Source: Chloroflexaceae bacterium
Lineage (GTDB): Bacteria > Chloroflexota > Chloroflexia > Chloroflexales > Chloroflexaceae
Length of the DNA: 64,000 bases
Direction: 5' to 3'
Assembly: GCA_025057155.1 (NCBI GenBank)
Contig: JANWYD010000006.1
Location: 186,001 to 250,000, forward strand
Of this stretch, positions 7,401 to 14,458 are shown piece after piece. Position 1 is the stretch's first letter. The number at the start of each line of letters is the position of its first letter. The notes below the pieces were generated by a model. That model had not been told where the DNA came from and made no database searches. It saw only the letters and a list, made by a program, of their open reading frames with translations. The position numbers and the translations under genes were made by a program.

Positions 7401-9868
7401 ACGGCCAAATGGCCCTGATCGCCGACCGTGACCGCTACCGCCCTGGCGAGGTCGCCAGGCTGCTCGTGGCGATCCCGGAGGCCGAGAGCAGGCTGCTGCT
7501 GATGATCGAACGCGGTAAGCTGCTGGAAACCGAGGTGCGCAACGTTCGCGCCGGTCAGGTCATTACGCTGCCGATTACCGACGAGATGACCCCCGGCGTC
7601 AATGTTAGCGCGGTCGCCACGGCGGGCGACACCTGGCGCTGGGGCAGCACAACCATCCTGGTGAACGCCGATGATCCGCCAACGGTGGCTCTTGATGCCG
7701 GAGCGACGCTCCAACCGCCAGGAGCGACAGGCGTCCTGACGATCACCGCCAGCACCGGCGACCTTTCCAGCGCTGAGAATACGCTGCTCACCATCGCTCC
7801 AGCGCCCGAAGAAGAAGGCGCAGAGACCTTCAGCGTCGCGGGCTGGCTGCAACGGTTCCAGCCTGAACTGCTGCCAGCCCCGATTGCCGCTACGCTGCCA
7901 CAACCGGCGATCAGGCTCAGCTCCGCGCCGCGTGGCGTCGCGATCGCCGCGCCGGGCTACGCGCCGCCGGTCGAATGGCTCAACGACACGCCTGGCAGCT
8001 TGAAAATGCCTCTGCCGGTCACTTCCGGGCGGTGGCTGGTCAGCGCGCTGACGGCCAGTTCCACCGGCCCGCCAGCCGGCGCCAGCGTGGTGATCACAAC
8101 AGGTCTGCCACTGGCCTATGATCTGCTGGCCCCGGCGATGCTCCACCCTACGGATCGGGCCGTGATTGCGCTTGATCTCCGCAATGCCGGAATCGGGCGA
8201 CGCCAGGTGCGCGTGCGTCTCAATCGAAGCAACCTGATCCTGGAACGAACCGCGCCGGTTGAACAGCGCCTCGTGCTTGACGAGGGCGCTAGGGGCCGCG
8301 TCGCCTGGCGCGTGCGTCCCGAACCCGGAGCCGCCGAGGCCAGCATCACTCTCAGTATCGTGACCGACGGCCAGCGTGACGTGCTTGAGCGGCGCATTCC
8401 TATTGAGACCGCTTCAGCGCCCACGCTGAACGGCGTGACCATTCCCGCCGTCGGCCCGCTAGACGTAACGGTCGAGCGCCCGGCGACCACAGACCTGCTG
8501 GTGGTCGCCATCGCGCCGGGCGTGCGGGCGGCGTTGGAGGACCAGGCCGAACGCCTGGCCGCTTTGACACCGCGTTCGGTGGACGAGGAGGCCTGTCTGG
8601 CGCTGATCGCCGCGCGGCTGGCCCGCGAGGCCCGGGGGCCGGAGCGCGTGCGCCGGGCCGTGCTCCTGCGCGAGGCGTTGCGCGACCTTGAGGCGGCGCA
8701 GAACGAAGATGGCGGCTGGGGCTGGTGGCCCGCCAGCCCCTCGCGCCCCTTCGTGACTGCGCTGGTGCTGGAGGCGCAGGCGGCAGCCTATGAAGCCCTG
8801 GGCGACAATCGCTCGCCCAACCGGCAGGCGATCACGTATCTAAGCCGCGCCGCGCCGGCTGCCGATCCCGACACCCGGGCCTACGTGGCCTATGCCCTGG
8901 CCCGTGCCTGGCATACCGATCCGGGGACGCTCGCGCTGCTCGACGAGGCCCTCTCTGCCGACGGGCTGGCCTTTCTTAGCCTGGCGCTGCCTCCAGAGCA
9001 GGCAGCGCCAGCCCTGGATCGCCTCCAGGCCCTGGCACGGCGGGAGACGACCACGGCGGGTCAGCCAGACCTGGTGCGCTGGACGGCGGATCGTCCCTCC
9101 GGGTTGCCGGGTGGAAGCGTAGCGGTCACAGCGGCCGCGGTGCAGGCACTGCGGGCGGGCCGGCCTGGCGCGAGCGAACTCCCCGGCGCTGAATGGACGC
9201 TCCTGGCCGCATGGGGGATTGAGGGCTGGCCCAGCCCGTGGGACGCCGCGCGCGTCGCGGCCGCGCTGCCGACAGAGGCGGCGACCGCGGCTGGCCCCCG
9301 GCGTGTGCTCCTCGACGGCGCGCCGCTGCTCGGCGACGGCGCGCCGATCACCACCACCCTTCGGGCCAGCAGCACGCCCGCAACGCCCGCGCCAATCCTG
9401 CGGGTCGAGGCCGGCGCCGCGGCCAGATACCTTGTGGCATATGGCGTTCCCCGGAGAACCACCGACAGCGCCGGGCAGCCAGCCCTCTACCTGGAGCTGG
9501 CCGACCCGGCCACCGGCGCGCCCCTGAGCGATGCCAGCCTCCGTCCGGGTCAGATTGTCGCCCTGCGCCTGACGCTGGTGACGGCGCGCCCCCTCAGCCG
9601 GGCGCGCGTCGTCGTCCCGCTGCCGGCCGGTCTCGAAACCCTGCCCGGCGCGCCCCGCTCACCCTTGCGTCAAACCGCCGTGTTCGCCGAGGGGCGGATC
9701 ACCCTCGAAGCGGCCGATCTTGCTCCCGGAGTATACAACGAGACGATTATCGCCCGAGCCATCGCTTCGGGAACCTACGGCGCGTCCCCGGCCCGGGTTA
9801 CGCCGGTGTTCGCGCCGGAGCTGACAGCCATCGCGCCCGCAGGGGTGACGATAACGGTGGGTGAATGA
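4496..9868 (+). CDS. Alpha-2-macroglobulin-like protein with N-terminal Ig-like repeats
   Basis: A giant exported protein of about 1790 residues. After an N-terminal membrane/signal segment it has about four tandem SbsA/Big_5-type Ig-like domains, each with a 'xIxPxDxAxxVxxxTxIxIxFSxPM' opening and a 'TYTV' ending. An MG2-like domain follows, with FIDRPVYAPGDT. A central A2M core is followed by an alpha-toroid with GGWGWWP. The canonical thioester motif (CxEQ) is missing; the equivalent region reads TPRSVDEEACL, so no covalent trapping is expected, as in YfaS-type bacterial A2Ms. The preferred start is the GTG at 4496 (AGAGGGA 8 nt upstream); ATGs at 4424 and 4472 are in frame, but TATACT (4457-4462) looks like a -10 box. 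It is followed after 3 bp by a glycoside hydrolase. Confidence 0.88.
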   Translation: MITLLRLLARIWTVVLGGTALALWLALLARAAIPLTPFAPAPTVLAIEPPDQAADVLPRTSIAIRFSAPMNRAATAAALRISPATPGSLTWSPDATTLTFQPDTTLLPAVTYTVSLDERALGRWWRPLAQPVSVRFGTAPQPAVVAALPDGAGVAPDTSLAVVFSQPMVLPEAAGQPVEMPHLQFDPPFPATFRWLDQHTLQIRPMTPLAPATPYTVTIAPNLADLRGAELGAPFVWRFSTAWPEVIERAPADGARWVASRMPLTLRLAAAAPPEQIERALRIEPPVEGDLATAIISATQVVTFTPRSGWQPGISYTVRLADPLDEEGGMAPWSFTVAPEPRLEAFFPGQGQVIAPGQEIRLVFSSPMSEEALRAGLRFDPPVGEVAITISETEVRLRPELRPSTRYTMTLAAGTPDLAGSPLASDVVIGLRTAPAAPALTAPAAFDGIIVLPEKAPAAVELERTSLTALDLRLYALDEATLLLAAALRPDEREGFNPERYGQPLARSWRVELRDPSGVPARSRVPVGLSDGEALAPGAYFLRARSPEGPRADLLLLVSTVRLTLRVVGEQALVWATDSRSGAPLADLPVALYRGSTLLARGRTDADGLWVTTVAEGAGPLIATAGSDRPAVVRADWAPVTAATPAYRSLIFIDRPVYAPGDTLQMSGLTRRRDPGGLFVAPAPDAPCRMQLRPLAGGTESIPPATCAIEPVSGIARGTLTLPPDLEPGEYRLTTRIGDSASSVVLRVAPRDGAPVFVLAVFEEPGGLRIRLERNGLPLAGAALNWRLGLEPLGPPPTPPGYQLENIAAETVTLAGSGSADARGELRITFPARPSVATRYRLWVALAASGGESGVATEGMLAGGAPLVAVSLPERFIVSDRRGSVALLALDGLGRPVPGARVKIEVTRAGGSAPLLVRQAVTEADGRAGVQLPLLNPGHYQISASAGGPATTTELWVTGGRFANWGLPDGQMALIADRDRYRPGEVARLLVAIPEAESRLLLMIERGKLLETEVRNVRAGQVITLPITDEMTPGVNVSAVATAGDTWRWGSTTILVNADDPPTVALDAGATLQPPGATGVLTITASTGDLSSAENTLLTIAPAPEEEGAETFSVAGWLQRFQPELLPAPIAATLPQPAIRLSSAPRGVAIAAPGYAPPVEWLNDTPGSLKMPLPVTSGRWLVSALTASSTGPPAGASVVITTGLPLAYDLLAPAMLHPTDRAVIALDLRNAGIGRRQVRVRLNRSNLILERTAPVEQRLVLDEGARGRVAWRVRPEPGAAEASITLSIVTDGQRDVLERRIPIETASAPTLNGVTIPAVGPLDVTVERPATTDLLVVAIAPGVRAALEDQAERLAALTPRSVDEEACLALIAARLAREARGPERVRRAVLLREALRDLEAAQNEDGGWGWWPASPSRPFVTALVLEAQAAAYEALGDNRSPNRQAITYLSRAAPAADPDTRAYVAYALARAWHTDPGTLALLDEALSADGLAFLSLALPPEQAAPALDRLQALARRETTTAGQPDLVRWTADRPSGLPGGSVAVTAAAVQALRAGRPGASELPGAEWTLLAAWGIEGWPSPWDAARVAAALPTEAATAAGPRRVLLDGAPLLGDGAPITTTLRASSTPATPAPILRVEAGAAARYLVAYGVPRRTTDSAGQPALYLELADPATGAPLSDASLRPGQIVALRLTLVTARPLSRARVVVPLPAGLETLPGAPRSPLRQTAVFAEGRITLEAADLAPGVYNETIIARAIASGTYGASPARVTPVFAPELTAIAPAGVTITVGE

Positions 9869-9871
9869 GTT

Positions 9872-11650
9872 ATGACCCGGATCGTTCCCATTCTCCTGGC
9901 GCTCCTCGCGCTTACCGCCGCCGCGGCGCCACAGCCACCGCCGCACCTCGCTCCGGCGCCGCCATCAGGAACGCCGACGCACCCGCCGGTCTTTGGCCTC
10001 AACTCCCACCTGGCCACGCGCTACCCCGACCCGTCCTCGATGGACGTGCCGGCGGCCCTGGTGAGCGAACTGGGCGTCACCTGGGTGCGCGAGGACCTGC
10101 ACTGGCACCGGGTGCAGCCCCGCCCCGACGTGTGGGACTGGACCTTCACCGATGCGGCGCTGCGCGCGCTGCTCAGCCGGGGGATCAACGTGCTAGGGGT
10201 GCTTGGCCCCTCGGTGGGCTGGGCCACGCCTTACCGCAACGACACTCCCAACGACGTCTCCTACTATGCGCCCGACCCGGACGCCTTCGTGAACTACGCG
10301 CGGGGGGTGGTCACCCGCTATCGCCGCTACGTCAAGCACTGGGAGATCTGGAACGAGCCGGACCTGGCAGTCTTCTGGCGGCCCGCACCCGACGCGGCGG
10401 CTTACGCCGACCTGCTCATCCGAACGGCAGCGGCGATCCGCGAGGTAGATCCGGAGGCGACAATCCTCATTGGCGGCGTCAACCCCTTCGATACCACCTT
10501 CTTGCGCGCCGTGGCCGAATACGGAGCCTGGAACAGCTTCGACATCCTGGCCATTCATCCTTATGTCAACCCATATGGTCCGGAGGACGGCAACCTGGCA
10601 GCGGCGGTGGCGGGTGTCCGGGCGCTGGGGCAGCGCTATGGCCCCAAACCGATCTGGGTCACCGAGGTGGGCTGGGCCAGCGGGCCGAGTGACCGGGACA
10701 GCAGCGGGCGCGCCGATGAACAGAGTCAGGCCAACCATCTGCCACGGGCCATGCTGATGCTGTGGGAGGCGGGGGCGGAGCGGATCTTCTGGTACAGCTT
10801 CAAGGACGATCCGGGCAACCCCTACGGGCTGATCCGCCTGGGGCGCGGGCGCACCGACTACAGCGCGCGCAAACCGGCCTTCGACGCCTTCCGCACCCTG
10901 AACCAGCACCTGGCGGACACGACCTACGTTGAGCGGCGGGACCTGTTCGAGCGGCGGGTGCTGGTGGATTTCGAGAGCGTCCAGGGATGGCGGCGGGTCA
11001 GCCAGCCGAACGGCACGCTCCGGCTGAGCGGCAATGCCTACCGGGGCGAGGGCAGCGCCGAACTCAGCTACAACTTCACCACGCGCCAGAACGACTACGT
11101 GGCCTTCGAGCGCGAACCGCGCCTCTCTCTGGAAGGCGCGCCCTACGCGATCGGCGCGTGGGTCTACGGTGACGGCAGCACGCACGGGCTGAAGGTGTGG
11201 ATCCGCGACGCCGAGGGCGAGGTGCTCCAGTTTGTCCTCGGCCCGGTCGGCGCGCCGGGCTGGCACTTCCTGCACACCCCCATCGGCGGCGAGGTCGAGC
11301 CGGGTAATGTGATCGTCCCCGGCGGCAACCAGCGGGTGGACTTCCCGGCGGCTTTGCAAGCCATCGTCCTCGATGACATCGCGGACGCCTTCGTCGGCGG
11401 AGGCACGATCTGGATTGACGACCTGAGCGCCATCCACGGCCACGAAATCTACGACCTGCGGCTGGAGCGCAACGGCGAGGCGCTGGATGTGCTGTGGTCG
11501 CCGCCGGGCGCGCGGGTCACACTGGCCACCCAGAGCGCAGAGGCGCGCCTGATCGGGCGCGACGGCGCCGAGCGCGCCCTGCCGGCGGAAAACGGCCGCC
11601 TGCGCCTGACGGTGGGGCCGGAGCCGATCTATGTGTGGCATCGAAGATGA
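9872..11650 (+). CDS. Secreted clan GH-A glycoside hydrolase with C-terminal carbohydrate-binding-like domain
   Basis: A 592-residue exported hydrolase. A signal peptide (residues 1-19, LLALLALTAAAA) precedes a TIM-barrel domain (about 38-345). The barrel has the clan GH-A acid/base Glu162 in IWNEPD and nucleophile Glu265 in WVTEVGW, plus WVREDLHWHRVQP near strand 2. It resembles GH39/GH5-like enzymes, but I cannot fix the family. Residues about 360-510 form a beta-sandwich beginning RVLVDFESVQGW and ending IWIDDL, typical of a carbohydrate-binding module. The gene starts 3 bp after the A2M stop and is probably translationally coupled to it. The substrate is unknown; both products should act outside the cytoplasm. 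Confidence 0.85.
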   Translation: MTRIVPILLALLALTAAAAPQPPPHLAPAPPSGTPTHPPVFGLNSHLATRYPDPSSMDVPAALVSELGVTWVREDLHWHRVQPRPDVWDWTFTDAALRALLSRGINVLGVLGPSVGWATPYRNDTPNDVSYYAPDPDAFVNYARGVVTRYRRYVKHWEIWNEPDLAVFWRPAPDAAAYADLLIRTAAAIREVDPEATILIGGVNPFDTTFLRAVAEYGAWNSFDILAIHPYVNPYGPEDGNLAAAVAGVRALGQRYGPKPIWVTEVGWASGPSDRDSSGRADEQSQANHLPRAMLMLWEAGAERIFWYSFKDDPGNPYGLIRLGRGRTDYSARKPAFDAFRTLNQHLADTTYVERRDLFERRVLVDFESVQGWRRVSQPNGTLRLSGNAYRGEGSAELSYNFTTRQNDYVAFEREPRLSLEGAPYAIGAWVYGDGSTHGLKVWIRDAEGEVLQFVLGPVGAPGWHFLHTPIGGEVEPGNVIVPGGNQRVDFPAALQAIVLDDIADAFVGGGTIWIDDLSAIHGHEIYDLRLERNGEALDVLWSPPGARVTLATQSAEARLIGRDGAERALPAENGRLRLTVGPEPIYVWHRR

Positions 11651-11657
11651 TGTGATT

Positions 11658-11744
11658 GTGGATTTTGGATTTTGGATTGCCGTATCTGGCGTCCCAGGCA
11701 GATCTGATGATGATGCGCCAGCGCAATTTCCCACAGGAATTGGC
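11658..11744 (+). repeat. Heptad array plus 47-nt tail (repeat family 1, copy b)
   Basis: A TTTTGGA heptad array (11658-11679) is followed, after 18 bp, by the 47-nt tail (11698-11744). The tail ends CCCACAGGAATTGGC and is immediately followed by the ATG of the lipoprotein gene. Here the tail itself supplies the ribosome-binding site (AGGA, 6 nt from the ATG). Confidence 0.75.
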
Positions 11745-12424
11745 ATGAGACGATACACACTATTGCTGGTCGGATTGGCGCTGCTAACGCTTACCGGGTG
11801 TGGACAGGCATCACCCGCACAAAGGACGCATCCTGAACCACACCCATCACCAACGACGTCCTCCGGGGGAGCATCTGATAGCCGCGCTGCTGAAACACGA
11901 AATCCAGCAACTAGGGAACCGGCGTCTGGTCAAGTCTCCACATCAGGGTCAGACATCCAGATTATTCAGTGGCAAGGATTTCAAATCTCTCTCCCCGGCA
12001 ACGCCGTATTCCATGAAGAACAGCCATCCATTTTCATTAACGATTTTCCGGTCAAAATTCGCGAAAAATAATATACGCAGAAACAAGCACAACAGGGTTG
12101 ATTGAGGAACCTGTTGGCCCAATTTTTAGCATTATTGATTTTGATGGCTCGATCCATGATTGGCTTGAACTTGAGCGAAAGAACACAACAAGCATGTCAG
12201 GAAACAGGGTTGATGAACAAACTGTGCATAAGAAAACCATTGCGGATTTGCCTGCGATAATCTATCAACGTCTCGTGATTGGCACAGGCGACATGACCTA
12301 TGCAATCATCGATGTAGATAAGAGTTCAAAAGCTGACAAGGATCAATTGCTGTTGATCGCTTACGATGCTTCATTCGAACCTAATAATTTGATCATTGCT
12401 AATTTAGCACGTACAACTGATTAG
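11745..12424 (+). pseudogene. Lipoprotein gene interrupted by a -1 frameshift at an A-run
   Basis: The first frame (11745-12071) encodes a lipoprotein signal: MRRYTLLLVGLALLTLTGC, with lipobox LTGC, then a Ser/Thr/Pro-rich linker and the start of a folded domain (IIQWQGFQISLPGN). It stops at a TAA right after a run of five A residues (12064-12068). The second frame, read as AAA ATA ATA TAC, continues without a stop to 12424 with similar composition (LIEEPVGPIFSIIDFDG...). Adding one A to the run would join both into a protein of about 226 residues. The downstream half has no ribosome-binding site and only a TTG start. The gene is much more AT-rich than its neighbours, which suggests recent acquisition. 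A sequencing error, phase variation or -1 slippage at AAA-TAA are all possible. Confidence 0.65.
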
Positions 12425-12598
12425 CTCTACCTTGTCACTTGCCGCGGCTTCCGCTGCGAGGAGGTTCGGAGGGATCGCACCCCTCCGCGCTTTCCCCTTC
12501 CAGGTGCAGCGCGGCTTCGCCGCACCAGGAAGGGCGGATCTCCGGGGTCTGCGGCCACCGCAGCCCCCGCCAGGGGCAACGTGACAAAGTAGAGTTAG
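12421..12598. mobile_element. 170-bp MITE-like element with inverted repeats and TTAG duplication
   Basis: The element spans 12425-12594 and is flanked on both sides by TTAG (12421-12424 and 12595-12598), a 4-bp target duplication. The left end reads CTCTACCTTGTCACTTGCC; the right end, on the other strand, reads CTCTACTTTGTCACGTTGC. The two match over 13 of the first 14 bases and again after a one-base shift. The inside holds no gene but several nested hairpins, for example CTGCGG-CCA-CCGCAG at 12549-12564 and paired GCGG/CCGC arms around 12511-12530. The left duplication includes the stop codon of the frameshifted lipoprotein gene. It is non-autonomous, and the transposase that would move it is not in the window. 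Confidence 0.75.
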
Positions 12599-12622
12599 TC
12601 TGTGAATTCAGTTTTTTGCCAA

Positions 12623-12674
12623 CCCTCCCCCGCCGGGGGAGGGCGTCCGGCGCCTCCCCCCAACGGGGGGAGGC
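12623..12674. repeat. Tandem G/C hairpins (REP-like palindromes)
   Basis: Two adjacent perfect palindromes: CCCTCCCCC (12623-12631) pairs with GGGGGAGGG (12635-12643), and GCCTCCCCCC (12652-12661) pairs with GGGGGGAGGC (12665-12674), each with a three-base loop. They lie in the gap between the MITE-like element and the methyltransferase gene. No promoter or gene is obvious in the remaining 12675-12830. Confidence 0.7.
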
Positions 12675-12843
12675 TGGGAGGGGGGCGGAAATGCCAGCAA
12701 ACTTACGTTACAGACTACTGGATTGATCAAGGGATAATAGCATTTGGCTGGAGAAGATTCGCAGAAGACGGCATCCCCCTGCACCTCGCCTGAACGGTAG
12801 TGCAACAGACCACACAGCGAAACAATGTCTAAGGAGATCGCCA

Positions 12844-13458
12844 ATGATCGATCATTTCGACCTGATCGCACCCTTTTACGATCGGCTCATCGGTCCGCCG
12901 GATCTGGAGCGGCTGCGGGAGGTGCTGGACGTGCCGCCGGGGGGGCGCGTGCTCGACGCGGGTGGCGGCACGGGGCGCGTGGCAGTCCATCTGCGCGCTC
13001 TGGCTGGCGAGGTGGTGATCCTCGACCGTTCGGCGCCGATGCTGCGTCAGGCGCGGGCCAGGGGCCTTGAGGCGCTGGCCGGCGATGTGACACGCCTGCC
13101 CTTTCCCGACGCCACGTTTGATCGGGTCGTGGTGGTTGACGCGCTGCATCACTTTACCCGACCGGCGGAGGCCATTCGCGAGTTGTTGCGCGTGTTGCGC
13201 CCCGAGGGCCGCCTGGTGATTGAGGAGCCGGACATTCGCCTGGGAGTAGTGAAACTCGTCGCCCTGGCCGAGCGACTGCTGCTGATGAACAGTAGATTCT
13301 TCGCGCCGGCGGAGATCATCCAGATGATAAAAGCCTGCGGGGTCCCGGCGTGGGCCGTGGCCGACGATCGCTTCGCAGCCTGGGTGATCGCCGATAAGGG
13401 TCTCAGGCCAGAGTCAGGAATACCAGCACGGCAATCAACCCGCCAACCAGCGAACTGA
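12844..13458 (+). CDS. Class I SAM-dependent methyltransferase
   Basis: A 204-residue Rossmann-fold methyltransferase of the Methyltransf_11/UbiE-like type. Motif I is VLDAGGGTGRVAVHL (about residues 35-49), an acidic motif II ends strand 2 (VVILDRS), and LPFPDATFDRVVVVDALHHF is the post-motif region that in this family frames the substrate pocket. The start at 12844 follows AAGGAG by 8 nt. The C-terminus overlaps the opposite-strand DUF92 gene by 56 bp. Such short enzymes methylate small molecules such as quinones or lipids; the substrate cannot be told. Confidence 0.85.
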   Translation: MIDHFDLIAPFYDRLIGPPDLERLREVLDVPPGGRVLDAGGGTGRVAVHLRALAGEVVILDRSAPMLRQARARGLEALAGDVTRLPFPDATFDRVVVVDALHHFTRPAEAIRELLRVLRPEGRLVIEEPDIRLGVVKLVALAERLLLMNSRFFAPAEIIQMIKACGVPAWAVADDRFAAWVIADKGLRPESGIPARQSTRQPAN

Positions 13459-14242
13459 GCAGGTTGACCATATCATTATTCATCCAGCGCCAGCCGCGCA
13501 CAAAAGTGTTGGGCGTGCCGTCTTTGCCAACCGTTTTTTCGGTCTCCTTGCCGTTGGGGTAGCGGTAGATCGCCTGCACCGTCGCGCCCATCAGACTATC
13601 GGCCAGCGAACCGCCCAGACCGCCGAGCACGGCCGCGGGCAGGATCCACCACTGCCATATCAGCGGCTGACCGGCGAGGCTCTGGCCGATCCCCAGGCTC
13701 AAGAACATGACCAGGCCAATCAGCAGCCCGCCAAGGGCCGAAGCCGTGGTGCCCAGGAGCGAGATGCCGCCCGAGGTGCCCGGCTCTACTGGCTTGCCGG
13801 TGGTGATCAGGCGCGGGCGATGGGGGCTGAGCACCCCCAGTTCCGTTGCCCAGGTATCAGCGGTAACGGTCGCCATCACGCCGATAAAGAGGGCCAGCAG
13901 CGCCGGCGGCCCGCCGAGCAGGGCGTAGAGCAAGGCCAGCAGCGCCCCAACGCCGCCATTGGCCAGGGCCTGGGCCAGGTCGCGCCTGCCGCCCTTGGCG
14001 AACTTCTCGGCTGCGCGCTGTTCCTTAACATGCTCCTTGTAGTGCGACAGCGCGCTGCTGCTGACGAAAAACGCGATCAGCGCCAGACCCCAGGCCCAGC
14101 CGCCAAAACCCATGGTCGCCGTGCCGGTGAGAATGGCGCCGGCCCAGCCCCCCATCGTCAGCGACTGGCGCCAGTAGGCCAGCCCGCCGATGGCCGTACT
14201 GAGCAGTAAGCCCAGGCCGATTTGTGAGACATCAACGCCCAC
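13403..14242 (-). CDS. DUF92 / VTE6-like integral membrane protein
   Basis: A 279-residue polytopic protein with about six or seven hydrophobic segments. The DUF92 (TMEM19/VTE6) signatures are visible: GGWAGAILTGTATMGFGGWAW, ANGGVGALLA, the ATVTADTWATELG segment and the GTSGGISLLGTTASALGG segment. Plant and cyanobacterial VTE6 phosphorylates phytyl-phosphate, so a polyprenol or phytol kinase role is plausible if the host is phototrophic, but that is inference. The start is GTG at 14242 with GGAGG five bases upstream. It converges on, and overlaps, the methyltransferase. Confidence 0.85.
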   Translation of the reverse strand: MGVDVSQIGLGLLLSTAIGGLAYWRQSLTMGGWAGAILTGTATMGFGGWAWGLALIAFFVSSSALSHYKEHVKEQRAAEKFAKGGRRDLAQALANGGVGALLALLYALLGGPPALLALFIGVMATVTADTWATELGVLSPHRPRLITTGKPVEPGTSGGISLLGTTASALGGLLIGLVMFLSLGIGQSLAGQPLIWQWWILPAAVLGGLGGSLADSLMGATVQAIYRYPNGKETEKTVGKDGTPNTFVRGWRWMNNDMVNLLSSLVGGLIAVLVFLTLA

Positions 14243-14269
14243 GGAGTCCTCCGGGTTTTATCAGGAATT

Positions 14270-14458
14270 GTAGAGCTGTGGAGGTGTGGAGGTGTGGAGA
14301 TGTAGGCAGCGGGTGGAGCTGCGCCAACGATCCGCTCGGTCTTGCCAGCGGCGAGTGAGTGAGCAGATGTGGAGCTCCAATGTTGAGCTGTGGATCTGTT
14401 CGTACACCTCCACACCTCCACACCTCTACACCCCCACATCTCCACACCTCCACACCGC
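14270..14458. repeat. Opposed 8-bp CTCCACAC arrays (repeat family 2)
   Basis: At 14270-14306 the plus strand reads GTGGAGGT units; at 14404-14458 it reads the complement, as at least six degenerate units of the type ACCTCCAC, ending at the ilvD stop codon. The two arms could pair into a long hairpin around a 100-base spacer. Related arrays occur at 27643-27678 and 46119-46292. The 214-bp gap contains no gene. Confidence 0.8.

Noticed and set aside
12068-12098. Programmed -1 frameshift at A-AAA-TAA in the lipoprotein gene
   Set aside because: A slip is conceivable, but the classical X-XXY-YYZ heptamer, a stimulatory stem and an internal ribosome-binding site are missing. A lost base is the simpler explanation, so only a pseudogene is annotated.
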